Positions 17,835 to 26,922 are shown, numbered from the stretch's first letter. The stretch is 64,000 bases of DNA from an uncultured Trichococcus sp. (GCF_963667775.1 NZ_OY764015.1:372001-436000), one strand, 5' to 3'. Notes: a model not told the origin generated them from the sequence alone. A program made the numbers and translations.

Positions 17835-19340
17835 GTGGTAAAAACAAATCCAGTATTGATTGTATTATTCGGCGCGACAGGTGATTTAGCCCAAAGAAAG
17901 TTATATCCTTCATTTTTCCGACTGTTCCGAAGCGGAGCATTGGCGGATCGTTTCGCAGTGATCGGTACGGCAAGAAGAGAATGGAGCGACGCGCATTTTC
18001 GGGATGTTGTTTCGGATTCGATTCAATCATTCCAGCCGACAGACGCTGAAAAAACTGCTTTTTTAAGCCACTTTTATTACCGTGCGCATGATGTTTCCGA
18101 TGTGGAGCATTATGTTCACCTCAAAGAGTTGGCTGACAAATTGGATGACAAGTATGATTTAGAACAGAACCGTATGTATTACTTGGCGATGGCACCGCAA
18201 TTTTTCGGACCGATCGTGACGCATCTGAAAGGGCAACAAATCGTGACGGACAAAGGTTTCAACCGTGTCGTCATCGAAAAGCCATTCGGGATGGATTATG
18301 CATCAGCCGAAAAATTGAACAATGAAATCACAAAAGTGTTCCCGGAAGAGGATATTTTCAGAATCGACCACTATTTGGGCAAAGAAATGATCCAAAATAT
18401 TTTGGCCGTGCGTTTAACGAATCCGTTCCTTGAACCTTCGTGGAATCGTGAGTACATCGAAAATGTTCAGATCACTTTTTCCGAAGAACTGGGCGTGGAA
18501 GAACGCGGTGGCTACTATGACCACAGCGGCGCTCTGAAAGATATGGTCCAAAACCATATTCTGCAAGTACTGTCCTTGCTGGCGATGGAACCATTAGCTT
18601 CCGTATCGGATGCAAATATCCAAACAGCGAAGATCAAAGCCCTGAATGATGTGCGTGTCTATTCACCGGAAGAAGTCCGCAAAAATTTTGTCAGAGCACA
18701 GTATGCGGCTGGCCGTTTGGGTGATGATGGATTTGTTGCCTATCAAGAAGAGCCGAATGTTGCTAGCGATTCGAGGACCGAAACGTTTGTAGCCGGTAAG
18801 TTCATGGTGGATAATCCACGCTGGAAGGGTGTGCCTTTTTATGTGCGCACCGGCAAACGAATGACGGAAAAAGGAACGCGCGTCAATATCATTTTCAAAA
18901 AAGTTCCTGTGAATCCGTTTGATGCTGAGAAGGATGTTCCGGCAAACGATCTGACCATCTACATACAGCCGACAGAAGGCTTTGCTTTGACCATGAACCG
19001 GAAAGAAATCGGTCAGGGATTCAATACGCAGCCGATCAAATTGGAGTACCGCCACGACAGCGAAATGATGGAGAATACGCCGGAAGCGTATGAACGGCTG
19101 ACTTACGATGTTATTTTAGGCGATGCAACCAACTTTGCGCGTTGGGAAGAAGTCGCACAATCTTGGAGAATCATTGACGCGATCCGAGAAACATGGGACA
19201 ACGACAATGAAGAAATTCCGAAGTATGCGGCAAGGACAATGGGACCAAAAGAAGCATTTGATTTGCTGAAAAAAGAAAACCATGAGTGGGTCTGGAGACC
19301 GGATGAATGGTACCGCGAGCGCGGATTGCTGGAGGGGTAG
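17835..19340 (+). CDS. zwf: Glucose-6-phosphate 1-dehydrogenase
   Basis: This 501-residue enzyme oxidises glucose 6-phosphate to 6-phosphogluconolactone with NADP+, the entry to the oxidative pentose phosphate pathway. The nucleotide-binding motif is LFGATGDLAQRKLYPS, the substrate and catalytic motif is RIDHYLGKEM, and VIEKPFGMD and VRTGKRM are present. GTG 17835 is chosen because AGGAGG lies seven bases upstream; an in-frame upstream ATG at 17772 adds 21 residues unlike the family. It is a single gene flanked on both sides by hairpin arrays. Confidence 0.96.
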   Translation: MVKTNPVLIVLFGATGDLAQRKLYPSFFRLFRSGALADRFAVIGTARREWSDAHFRDVVSDSIQSFQPTDAEKTAFLSHFYYRAHDVSDVEHYVHLKELADKLDDKYDLEQNRMYYLAMAPQFFGPIVTHLKGQQIVTDKGFNRVVIEKPFGMDYASAEKLNNEITKVFPEEDIFRIDHYLGKEMIQNILAVRLTNPFLEPSWNREYIENVQITFSEELGVEERGGYYDHSGALKDMVQNHILQVLSLLAMEPLASVSDANIQTAKIKALNDVRVYSPEEVRKNFVRAQYAAGRLGDDGFVAYQEEPNVASDSRTETFVAGKFMVDNPRWKGVPFYVRTGKRMTEKGTRVNIIFKKVPVNPFDAEKDVPANDLTIYIQPTEGFALTMNRKEIGQGFNTQPIKLEYRHDSEMMENTPEAYERLTYDVILGDATNFARWEEVAQSWRIIDAIRETWDNDNEEIPKYAARTMGPKEAFDLLKKENHEWVWRPDEWYRERGLLEG

Positions 19341-19384
19341 ATCTCTGCAATGTGATTGATGTGTTGCGTGTCAGATTTGCTCTC

Positions 19385-19512
19385 CTCCGGGTAAGGGGTG
19401 TCTGGCCGGAGGAGAGTCGAGATACCGGCACTGTCCTCCGGTGTGGACCGGTTAACCGGAGAACAGCATAACGAACGGAATCTTATCTCCGACCAAAGCC
19501 GCTTCACCGGAG
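19385..19512. repeat. Hairpin array C: three units, 51-nt period
   Basis: Units start at 19385 (27 bases), 19436 (26) and 19487 (26), 51 apart. The first has longer outer arms, TCTCCTCCGG and CCGGAGGAGA. It begins about 45 bases after the zwf stop. A degenerate relative (TCCCGGCGAGAGCC...TTCGTCG) lies further on near 19621-19645. Confidence 0.9.
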
Positions 19513-19547
19513 AACAGCGAAGTAAATGTGTTTCAATAAGTAACAGA

Positions 19548-19581
19548 GGAGTGCTCACCAACTAGCTGAGCACTCCTTTTT
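19548..19581 (+). terminator. Intrinsic terminator
   Basis: AGGAGTGCTCA and TGAGCACTCCT form a perfect 11-bp stem with a 9-base loop followed by TTTT. It is downstream of zwf and array C. Confidence 0.85.
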
Positions 19582-19849
19582 GTGTTTGCGGTAATGATGG
19601 TTTCAAATATGGATTGTAGTTCCCGGCGAGAGCCTTTTCGTCGTGGCATACCAGTCAGCGGTTAGCCAAATCTTCTGAATTTCCAGCTGCTATTCCTTGA
19701 CTTCACCTTGAGGTTAAGGAGTAAGGTTCTAATAAGCCTATAACAGGTCCCGGTGGTATAATAAAAATGGATAAGCAGTTGTCAGATGCAATAAAACGTT
19801 TTTCGATTTTTTATTGATACTCCGGGTCAAATTGGAAAGGATGAAGAGC
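19582..19849 (+). other. Non-coding leader upstream of the SDR gene
   Basis: I see no gene here. A TATAAT box at 19757-19762 is the only promoter-like signal; no good -35 is spaced correctly. The degenerate hairpin unit near 19621 belongs to the repeat family of array C. Confidence 0.4.
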
Positions 19850-20596
19850 ATGGCAATCAAAGACAAAGTGGTGATCATCACGGGAGCTTCTTCAGGGATT
19901 GGTGAGGCGACGGCCAAACTGTTGGCGAGCAAAGGCGCCAAGGTGGTCCTGGGCGCACGCAGGGAAGACAAATTGCGGAGATTGGCGGATGAAATCGTTC
20001 AGGACGGCGGGGAAGCTGTCTACCGCGTTACGGATGTCACCAAAATCGAGGACAACAAAAAACTGGTCGAGTTGGCGAAAGAGAAATTCGGCAGAGTGGA
20101 TGTCATATTCCTGAATGCCGGCGTGATGCCGAACTCGGCGTTATCGAAGCTGAAAACGAAGGATTGGCATCTGATGGTGGACGTCAACATCAAAGGCGTG
20201 CTGAACGGGATCGAAGCGGTCCTTCCGGAATTCGTGAAACAGAAATCCGGCCATGTCATCACCACATCATCCGTAGCGGGCCTTAAAGCATATCCGGGCG
20301 GAGCCGTTTACGGCGCCACTAAATGGGCAGTCCGCGATCTGATGGAAGTGTTGCGCATGGAATCGGCTATGGAAGGCACGAACATCCGGACGGCAACTAT
20401 CTATCCGGCCGCGATCAACACGGAATTACTGGAGACCATCAGCGACGATAAGATAGCCAAAGATATGGGGATCATCTATAAACAATACGGTATCAGCCCC
20501 GATCGCGTAGCCAATGTGGTCGCCTTCGCGATCGATCAGCCCGAGGATACCAATGTCAATGAATTCACGATTGGTCCGACAATTCAGCCTTGGTAA
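19850..20596 (+). CDS. Short-chain dehydrogenase/reductase (SDR)
   Basis: This 248-residue classical SDR has the cofactor motif TGASSGIGEATAKLL, the NAG motif LNAGVMPNS, the catalytic serine in TTSSVAGLKA, and the Tyr/Lys pair in YGATKWAV. An Arg after the second strand (GARRED) suggests NADP(H). ATG 19850 is chosen over ATG 19841 because GGAAAGG ends nine bases before it. The gene stands alone; substrate is not predictable. Confidence 0.92.
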   Translation: MAIKDKVVIITGASSGIGEATAKLLASKGAKVVLGARREDKLRRLADEIVQDGGEAVYRVTDVTKIEDNKKLVELAKEKFGRVDVIFLNAGVMPNSALSKLKTKDWHLMVDVNIKGVLNGIEAVLPEFVKQKSGHVITTSSVAGLKAYPGGAVYGATKWAVRDLMEVLRMESAMEGTNIRTATIYPAAINTELLETISDDKIAKDMGIIYKQYGISPDRVANVVAFAIDQPEDTNVNEFTIGPTIQPW

Positions 20597-20686
20597 TGAA
20601 TATGAGAATTAGAAGTCCTTTGCACCTTGTTGTTTTGGTGTAGAGGACTTTCTTTTTGTTTCTTTTTAGTGTCTGTGGATGCGCTC

Positions 20687-20813
20687 CTCCGGCGGGGAGA
20701 CACTGGTCGGAGGACGGGCTCGTCATCGCCTGCTCTCCTCCGACCAGGCATCCCCGCCGGAGCAGAGCGACGTCACAGGTACCTTATCTCCGGCCGCAAC
20801 CGCTCGGTCGGAG
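20687..20813. repeat. Hairpin array D: three units plus a half unit
   Basis: Units start at 20687 (26 bases), 20738 (25) and 20788 (26), with steps of 51 and 50. A fourth CTCCGG at 20838 keeps the 50-base step but has lost its 3' half, so this array seems to be eroding or was once longer. The spacer before 20788 (...GTACCTTAT) resembles the one before 19487 (...GGAATCTTAT). It lies about 90 bases after the SDR stop. Confidence 0.88.
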
Positions 20814-20914
20814 AACAGCATCCGCAAGCCGCACCACCTCCGGCCACCCTCCAACAGCCACACCATCCAACAACAACAAGAATGAAAATAATCAGAAAAT
20901 ATTTCACAAATTAA

Positions 20915-20943
20915 TTGACAACCATCCATCATTCTTGTATATT
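20915..20943 (+). promoter_or_regulatory. Promoter of the methionine T-box operon
   Basis: TTGACA at 20915-20920 and TATATT at 20938-20943 with a 17-base spacer form a near-consensus sigma-A promoter, placing the transcript start at about 20950, right at the 5' end of the T-box leader. Confidence 0.85.
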
Positions 20944-20949
20944 TATTAA

Positions 20950-21204
20950 AAATATATGAAACTTTGATGAGATAAGTAGTTGGGAAAGAAACCACAGAGA
21001 GTCTGCGAATGGTGAAAGCAGATGTTTCGGAATCAGCGAAAATGGTCTTTGAGTTATCACGTGTGAGGGAAACTTAGCAGGTGACGGGTACGCCCGATAG
21101 CGCGTGAAGGGATGACAGTCCCTTGCTGAGATAATCTTTTTGATTATGAACAAAGGTGGTAACGCGAGCACTCGCCCTTTCATTAGGGGGAGTGCTTTTT
21201 TTAT
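20950..21204 (+). ncRNA. T-box leader, probably tRNA-Met specific
   Basis: The leader has the stem I elements (AGAGAGTCTGCGAATGGTGAAA), the T-box AAGGTGGTAACGCG at 21153-21166, and a terminator AGCACTCGCCCT...AGGGGGAGTGCT followed by seven Ts. The most likely specifier is the ATG at 21042-21044 in GAAAATGGTC, which fits a methionine leader. Uncharged tRNA-Met would stabilise the antiterminator and allow transcription of the permease and homocysteine methyltransferase that follow. The specifier assignment is inferred. Confidence 0.88.
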
Positions 21205-21235
21205 ATATTTTTAAAACATTTTTGGAGGGAAAAAT

Positions 21236-22645
21236 ATGGAGCAATCATTTGTAAGAGAAATGACATCAAAGCATCTAGTAATGCTTTCATTGGGTGGGGT
21301 AATCGGAACCGGAATTTTTTTGAGTTCGGGGTATTTGATCCAAACGACGGGTTCGATCGGAACCATCATCGCGTATCTGATCGGAGCGTTTTTGGTGACG
21401 CTGGTCATGATGTGCTTGGGTGAATTATCGGTCCACGAGCCCAGCACGAGTTCGTTCCACAACTACGCTTCAAAATATATCCATCCCGGAGCAGGCTTCG
21501 TGGTGGCATGGCTTTATTGGTTGACGTGGACAGTGGCATTGGGCTCGCAATTCATCACCTTGGCGATATTATCGCAGCGCTGGTTTCCTGGCATTCCCGC
21601 ATGGATTTGGTGCATCTTTTATATAGGCATTATTTTATTATCAAATATTATTGATGTGCGTTGGTTTTCCGTCAGCGAATTTTGGATGTCGTTGATCAAA
21701 GTGTTGGCACTGGCAATTTTCCTTATCTTGGGTCTGGGCGGCATTTTCGGATTTATACCGATCCAGGGAAATGAATCAGCACCACTGTTCAATCATCTGA
21801 CGGAAAACGGTTGGTTCCCGAAAGGGGCAGGCTCCGTTTTCTTGGCGATCCTGTCGGCCAACTTCGCCTTTTCCGGTGCGGAACTGATCGGCGTGGCAGC
21901 CGGCGAAACGGAAAATCCAAAGAAAAATATCCCGAAAGCGATCCTGCAGACAATCATCATTCTGGTTGTGCTTTTCATCGGTACGATCGTCGTCATCGGA
22001 GCGTTGCTTCCGGATGCTGCGGCTAATTTGGATGAGAGTCCGGTTACCGTTATCCTGAATTTGATGGGTATCCCATACGCCGCAGACATCATGAACCTCG
22101 TCTTGATTACAGTGGTCCTTTCCGGCGCAAACTCCGGGGTCTACGCCGCATCGAGAATGCTTTGGTCATTGGCCAATGCGGGAACGTTGCCGATACGCTT
22201 CGCGAAACTATCCAAACGCGGGTTGCCGGTCTATGGCTTGCTGCTGACCATCCTAGGCGGACTGCTCTCGCTATTTTCAAGCATCTATTCCGCGGACACC
22301 GTTTACCTGGCTTTGGTGTCCATCTCTGCCTTTGCGGTCGTGGCTGTTTGGTTGAGCATCGCGTGGGCCCAATTGAATTTCCGGAAACACTATCTGAAAT
22401 CGGGGCATAAACTGGAGGAACTGGATTACCAAACGCCATTCTATCCAATCGTTCCATGGCTCGTCATTATCCTTTGCTCCGTGTCGATCATCGGCATCGC
22501 TTTTGATCCGAACCAGCGGCTTGCCTTGATCATCGGCATCCCATTCACAATCTTGTGCTTCTTTTATTACCAATTATTCTTCAGCAAAAAGGCTTCCGTA
22601 GCACTCGAAAATCAAGAAGTAGGTGAGCTTTCCGATGAATTTTAA
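21236..22645 (+). CDS. mmuP: Amino-acid permease, probably S-methylmethionine permease
   Basis: This 469-residue APC-superfamily permease has twelve membrane segments and begins with the family signature HLVMLSLGGVIGTGIFLSSG; EPSTSSFHNYA follows. Its cognate T-box leader and the overlapping homocysteine S-methyltransferase gene point to S-methylmethionine uptake as in the mmuPM pair; methionine or homocysteine transport is an alternative. TTGGAGGG precedes ATG 21236. Its 3' end overlaps the next gene by eleven bases. Confidence 0.88.
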   Translation: MEQSFVREMTSKHLVMLSLGGVIGTGIFLSSGYLIQTTGSIGTIIAYLIGAFLVTLVMMCLGELSVHEPSTSSFHNYASKYIHPGAGFVVAWLYWLTWTVALGSQFITLAILSQRWFPGIPAWIWCIFYIGIILLSNIIDVRWFSVSEFWMSLIKVLALAIFLILGLGGIFGFIPIQGNESAPLFNHLTENGWFPKGAGSVFLAILSANFAFSGAELIGVAAGETENPKKNIPKAILQTIIILVVLFIGTIVVIGALLPDAAANLDESPVTVILNLMGIPYAADIMNLVLITVVLSGANSGVYAASRMLWSLANAGTLPIRFAKLSKRGLPVYGLLLTILGGLLSLFSSIYSADTVYLALVSISAFAVVAVWLSIAWAQLNFRKHYLKSGHKLEELDYQTPFYPIVPWLVIILCSVSIIGIAFDPNQRLALIIGIPFTILCFFYYQLFFSKKASVALENQEVGELSDEF

Positions 22646-23555
22646 AGAGTGGCAAAAGAATCAAAAAGTGATCCTTATTGATGGTTCGATGTCCTTAGGT
22701 CTGGAGGAACAAGGCTTGGACCTGAATGATAAGTTATGGACCGCAAAGGCATTAGTGAATGAACCGGATAAAATCGAAAAAGTGCACCAGAATTATTACG
22801 ATTCCGGGGCCAACATCGCCATCACCAGCAGCTACCAAGCGACGGTACCCGGTTTTGAGCGACTGGGCCACACAACCGAAGCAAGCCGGGACTTGATCAA
22901 ACGGACGGTCCACCTTGCGAAACAGGCCCAGGCAAAAAGCCAAGGCACGCAAGCCAAATGGGTGGCGGCTTCGGTCGGTCCTTACGGTGCCTATTTGGCG
23001 GACGGCTCTGAATACCGCGGCAACTACGGACTGGCGCAAACCGAATTGGTTGATTTCCATCGTGAGAGGTTGGAACTGTTGCTGGAAGCCGAGCCCGATC
23101 TGCTGGCCATCGAAACCATTCCGGATATAACGGAAATCCAAGCTCTGATTGATTTATTGGCCCAGCATCCCGAGGCCGTAGCTTGGCTGACGGTCACTTT
23201 GAAGGATGCCCGCCATTTGTGCGACGGCACCGATTTGCGTGTGTTCCAATTGTTGGCAGAGTCATCCGACCAGATCATTGCCTACGGCGTCAATTGCGTG
23301 CAGCCGGATTTGGTCCAGCCTGTCTTGGAGTATCTGGAGGAGGCTGCGACCAAACCGTTGGTCGCCTACCCAAATTCCGGAGCGGTCTATGATCCGACAA
23401 CAAAAGTATGGACGCACAGCCACACAGTCGATGACGTGTTCTCCCGGCAAGCTTTGCAATGGCACGCATCGGGATGCAAGTGGATCGGCGGCTGTTGCTG
23501 CACCTCCGCAAAAGAAATCAGTTTGCTGAAGGCAACATTTGCTGCAGTTCTTTAG
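22635..23555 (+). CDS. mmuM: Homocysteine S-methyltransferase
   Basis: This 306-residue cobalamin-independent enzyme transfers a methyl group from S-methylmethionine to homocysteine, giving two methionines. The zinc-binding pair is in KWIGGCCCTSAKEI near the C-terminus, and the upstream Cys is in IAYGVNCVQPD. The N-terminal LIDGSMSLGLEEQGLDL is typical. ATG 22635 is chosen (AGGTGAG seven bases before) over GTG 22623. It is coupled to mmuP by overlap and controlled by the same T-box. Confidence 0.93.
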   Translation: MNFKEWQKNQKVILIDGSMSLGLEEQGLDLNDKLWTAKALVNEPDKIEKVHQNYYDSGANIAITSSYQATVPGFERLGHTTEASRDLIKRTVHLAKQAQAKSQGTQAKWVAASVGPYGAYLADGSEYRGNYGLAQTELVDFHRERLELLLEAEPDLLAIETIPDITEIQALIDLLAQHPEAVAWLTVTLKDARHLCDGTDLRVFQLLAESSDQIIAYGVNCVQPDLVQPVLEYLEEAATKPLVAYPNSGAVYDPTTKVWTHSHTVDDVFSRQALQWHASGCKWIGGCCCTSAKEISLLKATFAAVL

Positions 23556-23568
23556 TTGAAATCAACAC

Positions 23569-23609
23569 AAAAACCTATCATCCACAAACAAGAGGATGAT
23601 AGGTTTTTG
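23569..23609 (+). terminator. Intrinsic terminator after mmuM
   Basis: AAAAACCTATCATCC and GGATGATAGGTTTTT form a perfect 15-bp stem with a 10-base loop, 13 bases after the mmuM stop. Confidence 0.92.
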
Positions 23610-23634
23610 CGTTTTGTCTGTTGGAGTCCCTGAT

Positions 23635-23761
23635 CTCCGGCGAAGGCCGCTTCGCCGGAGATTGCGCAATCCGAATGTTGTTCAACTCCGGTCAGGGTCG
23701 GCCAACCGGAGCTGGGCAAGGATAATGAATCCTACCTCCGACGAAAGCAGCCTAACCGGAG
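23635..23761. repeat. Hairpin array E: three units, 50-51-nt period
   Basis: Units of 26 bases start at 23635, 23686 and 23736. The first is the best palindrome of the whole family: CTCCGGCGAAG, a 4-base centre, CTTCGCCGGAG. It lies just after the mmuM terminator and about 100 bases before the RpiR gene. Confidence 0.9.
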
Positions 23762-23858
23762 AAGGACAGATGAATAAGCAGATCCAACTGTTGCTTTCGT
23801 TGACGAAAATAAGATTTAGAAGTATTATTTTTACGAAAGATAATTTCAGGAGGTTTAT

Positions 23859-24707
23859 ATGGAAAATCAGACGATAATTGATAGCATATATAGTCAATTT
23901 GATCAATTCTTTGATTCGGAGAAAAAAATAGCGACCTATATTATTAATAATCATAAAAAAGTGATTGATATGACAATTGCCGAGCTCTCTAAAAACTGTG
24001 GAGCAAGTGAAGCTTCAATTTCAAGGTTTTGCAAAAAGATTGACATGAAAGGATTTCACCATCTGAAAATAAATTTGGCACGCGAAATGGTTGAAACCGA
24101 TAAAACAATCACGGTCTCCAACGATGTCTCCATCGGTAATATCGAGCAATCTTTACAAAATATTTTAGCCAATAAAGTAGCTGAACTAACCGCTACTGTG
24201 AATATGATCAATGCGCAAGAGCTAAGGGAAATAATTGAATTGATTCAGCATGCCCGGCTAGTACAGTTGGTGGCTGTCGGAAATACTATCCCTGTAGCCT
24301 TGGATGGATCCTACAAATTTAGTGAAATCGGCATTCCAGCAGTTTCAGGAACAATCTGGGAAACCCAAACAGCGTTCAGTTTGACGCTTACCAAAGATGA
24401 CGTCTTGATTGCAATTTCGAACTCAGGCGAATCCAGCAAAATACACACAATGATCAAATCCGCCAATGAAAGAGGCGTAACAACGATCGGCATAACAAAT
24501 AATAAAAATTCGGCAATCGGTATGGAAAGTAAGTACCATATCCAAACAGCTACAAGAGAAAAACTGTTTTTGGATGAATTCTATTTTTCTCGAATTTCAG
24601 CTTCTACCATCATTGAAATCCTCTATTTGTTTTTAACAATCGGGCAGAAAAATAGTTACGAGCAATTAAGCAAAAATGAGGAACTGTTTGCGCAGGAAAA
24701 ATTGTGA
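23859..24707 (+). CDS. MurR/RpiR family transcriptional regulator
   Basis: This 282-residue regulator has an N-terminal HTH_6 domain (MTIAELSKNCGASEASISRF) and a C-terminal SIS domain (residues about 115-250: VGNTIPVALDGSYKF and LIAISNSGESSKI), which binds phosphosugars. AGGAGG precedes ATG 23859. It directly precedes, in the same orientation, a PTS operon with ribose-5-phosphate isomerase and is its likely regulator; its own terminator separates the two units. Confidence 0.93.
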   Translation: MENQTIIDSIYSQFDQFFDSEKKIATYIINNHKKVIDMTIAELSKNCGASEASISRFCKKIDMKGFHHLKINLAREMVETDKTITVSNDVSIGNIEQSLQNILANKVAELTATVNMINAQELREIIELIQHARLVQLVAVGNTIPVALDGSYKFSEIGIPAVSGTIWETQTAFSLTLTKDDVLIAISNSGESSKIHTMIKSANERGVTTIGITNNKNSAIGMESKYHIQTATREKLFLDEFYFSRISASTIIEILYLFLTIGQKNSYEQLSKNEELFAQEKL

Positions 24708-24728
24708 AAAACCGAAAATAATAAATTT

Positions 24729-24779
24729 AACTCCTATTGATTGGATACAAATCGCGTATCCAACCAATAGGAGTTTTTT
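24729..24779 (+). terminator. Intrinsic terminator after the RpiR gene
   Basis: AACTCCTATTGATTGGATAC and GTATCCAACCAATAGGAGTT form a 20-bp stem with one mismatch and a 7-base loop, followed by a T-run. Confidence 0.92.
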
Positions 24780-24838
24780 AATGGAATGCCTGCAGGTTAA
24801 AATCAACCTGAGAGAAATTTAATTTCACAAAATTAATA

Positions 24839-24867
24839 TTGACGGATAATTATTTCGTTGTTATACT
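24839..24867 (+). promoter_or_regulatory. Promoter of the PTS-rpiA operon
   Basis: TTGACG at 24839-24844 and TATACT at 24862-24867 are separated by 17 bases. Around it lie short GAAA/TTTC inverted repeats (TTTCACAAAATTAATATT before it; GAAATGAGTTTC at 24879-24890 and GAAAAAATTATTTC just after), which could be operators for the RpiR protein. Confidence 0.75.
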
Positions 24868-24981
24868 ACGTTCAAAGGAAATGAGTTTCACGAAAAAATT
24901 ATTTCATGGAATAAAATTTCTTTGGGTGTGAGTTCAGGAGTGACGGTGCAAAATAAATGAAACGGATAGGGGTTGGAAAGA

Positions 24982-26922
24982 GTGAGGATCAGGGAGTTGC
25001 TTTCAGTAAGCGGTATCGATTTGAATGTAGATGTTTTGACAAAAGAGGACGCCATTGACCATCTTGTTGATTTGATGGATAAAAGCGGAAAACTAAGCGA
25101 TCGAAAATTATTTAAGGAAAAGGTTCTGTCCAGAGAAACCCAATTTACCACAGGCATAGGCGATGGGATTGCAATCCCACATGCAAAGACTACTGCGGTT
25201 AAGGAAGCTGGGCTTGCCGCAATGGTTGTAAAAAACGGAGTCGATTTTGATTCGTTGGATGGCAAACCTGCTTATTTATTTTTTATGATTGCCGCTTCGG
25301 AAAATGAAAATAATCTCCACCTTGATGCGCTGGCAAGATTGTCGGCAATGTTAATGGATGAAGTTTTCAGAAAGCGTTTAATGCAAGCGGAAACAAAAAA
25401 GGAATTTTTAACGCTTATCGACGAAAAGGAAAGTGCCATAGCTAAAGATAAAGAAAATTCATCTTCAGAATCTTATCGCGTGCTGGCAGTGACCGCTTGC
25501 CCAACCGGCATTGCCCATACTTATATGGCGGCTGAAGAGCTTGAGAACAGAGGTAAGCTGTTAGGCATACCGGTGAAGGCAGAAACGCAGGGAGCGGATG
25601 GGGCAAAAAATGTACTAACTGCCGAAGAAATAGCCAAGGCGGATGGGATCATTATTGCCGCAGACAAAAAAGTTGATTTAGCACGATTTGACGGGAAGCC
25701 AGTGATTGTGACCAAGGTTTCAGATGGTATCCACAAATCGGAAGAACTGATCAATAGAATTGTGAACAAAGAGGCAAAAATCTATCGCCATGATCAAAAT
25801 GAAAAAGGTAAAGACGAAGCCGAAAGTTTAGGCCATGGTATCTATAAACATTTGATGAACGGTGTATCCCATATGTTGCCTTTTGTCATTGGAGGAGGAA
25901 TCCTGATTGCATTAGCGTTCCTGTTCGATGATTATACGATTGATCCAAGTAATTTTGGGAAGAACACGCCGGTTGCAGCGTACTTGAAGACAGTCGGCGA
26001 ATATTCTTTTGGCATGATGTTGCCCATTTTGGCGGGTTACATTGCAATGAGTATCGCAGACCGACCAGGCCTGGCTGTCGGTTTTATCGGCGGCATGGTG
26101 GCGAATGCGGGGGTTACTTTCGGCAATCCTGCCGGTGGCGATGTGAATGCCGGGTTTTTAGGGGCCTTGTTTGCAGGTTTTGTGGGCGGGTATATTGTGT
26201 TGGCTTTGAAAAAAGCATGTTCGAAAATTCCGCATTCGCTTGAGGGGATAAAACCCATGTTGATTTACCCGGTGGCAGGAATACTGCTTGCAGCGGTAGT
26301 TACAACGATGATAAACCCATTTGTTGGTGCGATTAATGACAGTTTAAATGGTGCGCTTAACGGAATGGGGAGCAGCAGTAAAATTTTATTAGGGATAGTA
26401 GTCGCTGGTATGCAATCCACTGATATGGGTGGCCCGATCAACAAGGCATCGTATGTATTTGCCACCTCTCAATTAGCTGAGGGTAATTTTGAAATAATGG
26501 CGGCAGTTATGGCTGGAGGCATGATTCCGCCATTGGCGATCGCGCTTTGCACGACATTCTTTAAAAATCGCTTTACAGAAAAAGAGCGCCAATCCGGGAT
26601 GGTTAATTACTTGTTGGGTTTATCCTTTATTAGTGAAGGAGCCATTCCTTTCGCGGCAAGTGATCCATTGAGAGTCATTCCGGCTTGCATCATCGGAAGT
26701 TCTACAGCGGGTGGGTTATCCATGCTTTTCGGCTGCACGCTGCGCGCACCGCATGGGGGCATTTTCGTCCTGCCAACGATGGGGAATCCTCTTGCATATG
26801 CTTTAGCGATAACTATAGGAGCTTTTGTGGGATGTTTTGTATTAGCTATTTTAAAAAAACCGATAGTGACTGGAGAATACAATGAAAAAGAGATGCGCAT
26901 TAAAAGCGTTAGAGTTAATTGA
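24982..26922 (+). CDS. PTS fructose-type transporter, IIABC fusion
   Basis: This 646-residue protein fuses IIA (residues about 1-150, active His in IAIPHAKT near 67), IIB (about 160-265, active Cys173 in TACPTGIAHTYMAAE) and a IIC membrane domain (about 290-640) in the usual fructose-family order. It takes up and phosphorylates a sugar using PEP. The start is uncertain: GTG 24982 has AGGGG nine bases upstream, but TTG 24973 is in frame too. With rpiA and an oxidoreductase downstream rather than fructose-1-phosphate kinase, the true substrate may be a rarer ketose or pentose-related sugar (inference). Confidence 0.92.
   Translation: MRIRELLSVSGIDLNVDVLTKEDAIDHLVDLMDKSGKLSDRKLFKEKVLSRETQFTTGIGDGIAIPHAKTTAVKEAGLAAMVVKNGVDFDSLDGKPAYLFFMIAASENENNLHLDALARLSAMLMDEVFRKRLMQAETKKEFLTLIDEKESAIAKDKENSSSESYRVLAVTACPTGIAHTYMAAEELENRGKLLGIPVKAETQGADGAKNVLTAEEIAKADGIIIAADKKVDLARFDGKPVIVTKVSDGIHKSEELINRIVNKEAKIYRHDQNEKGKDEAESLGHGIYKHLMNGVSHMLPFVIGGGILIALAFLFDDYTIDPSNFGKNTPVAAYLKTVGEYSFGMMLPILAGYIAMSIADRPGLAVGFIGGMVANAGVTFGNPAGGDVNAGFLGALFAGFVGGYIVLALKKACSKIPHSLEGIKPMLIYPVAGILLAAVVTTMINPFVGAINDSLNGALNGMGSSSKILLGIVVAGMQSTDMGGPINKASYVFATSQLAEGNFEIMAAVMAGGMIPPLAIALCTTFFKNRFTEKERQSGMVNYLLGLSFISEGAIPFAASDPLRVIPACIIGSSTAGGLSMLFGCTLRAPHGGIFVLPTMGNPLAYALAITIGAFVGCFVLAILKKPIVTGEYNEKEMRIKSVRVN

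Noticed and set aside
20627-20949. Three overlapping short open frames
   Set aside because: They are made by the GC-rich hairpin units of array D and have no ribosome sites.
7490-23761. CRISPR array interpretation of the regularly spaced 26-nt repeats
   Set aside because: Repeats differ from one another at many inner positions, there are only three per locus, spacers are partly similar between loci, and no cas genes are present. The pattern is a dispersed hairpin family.
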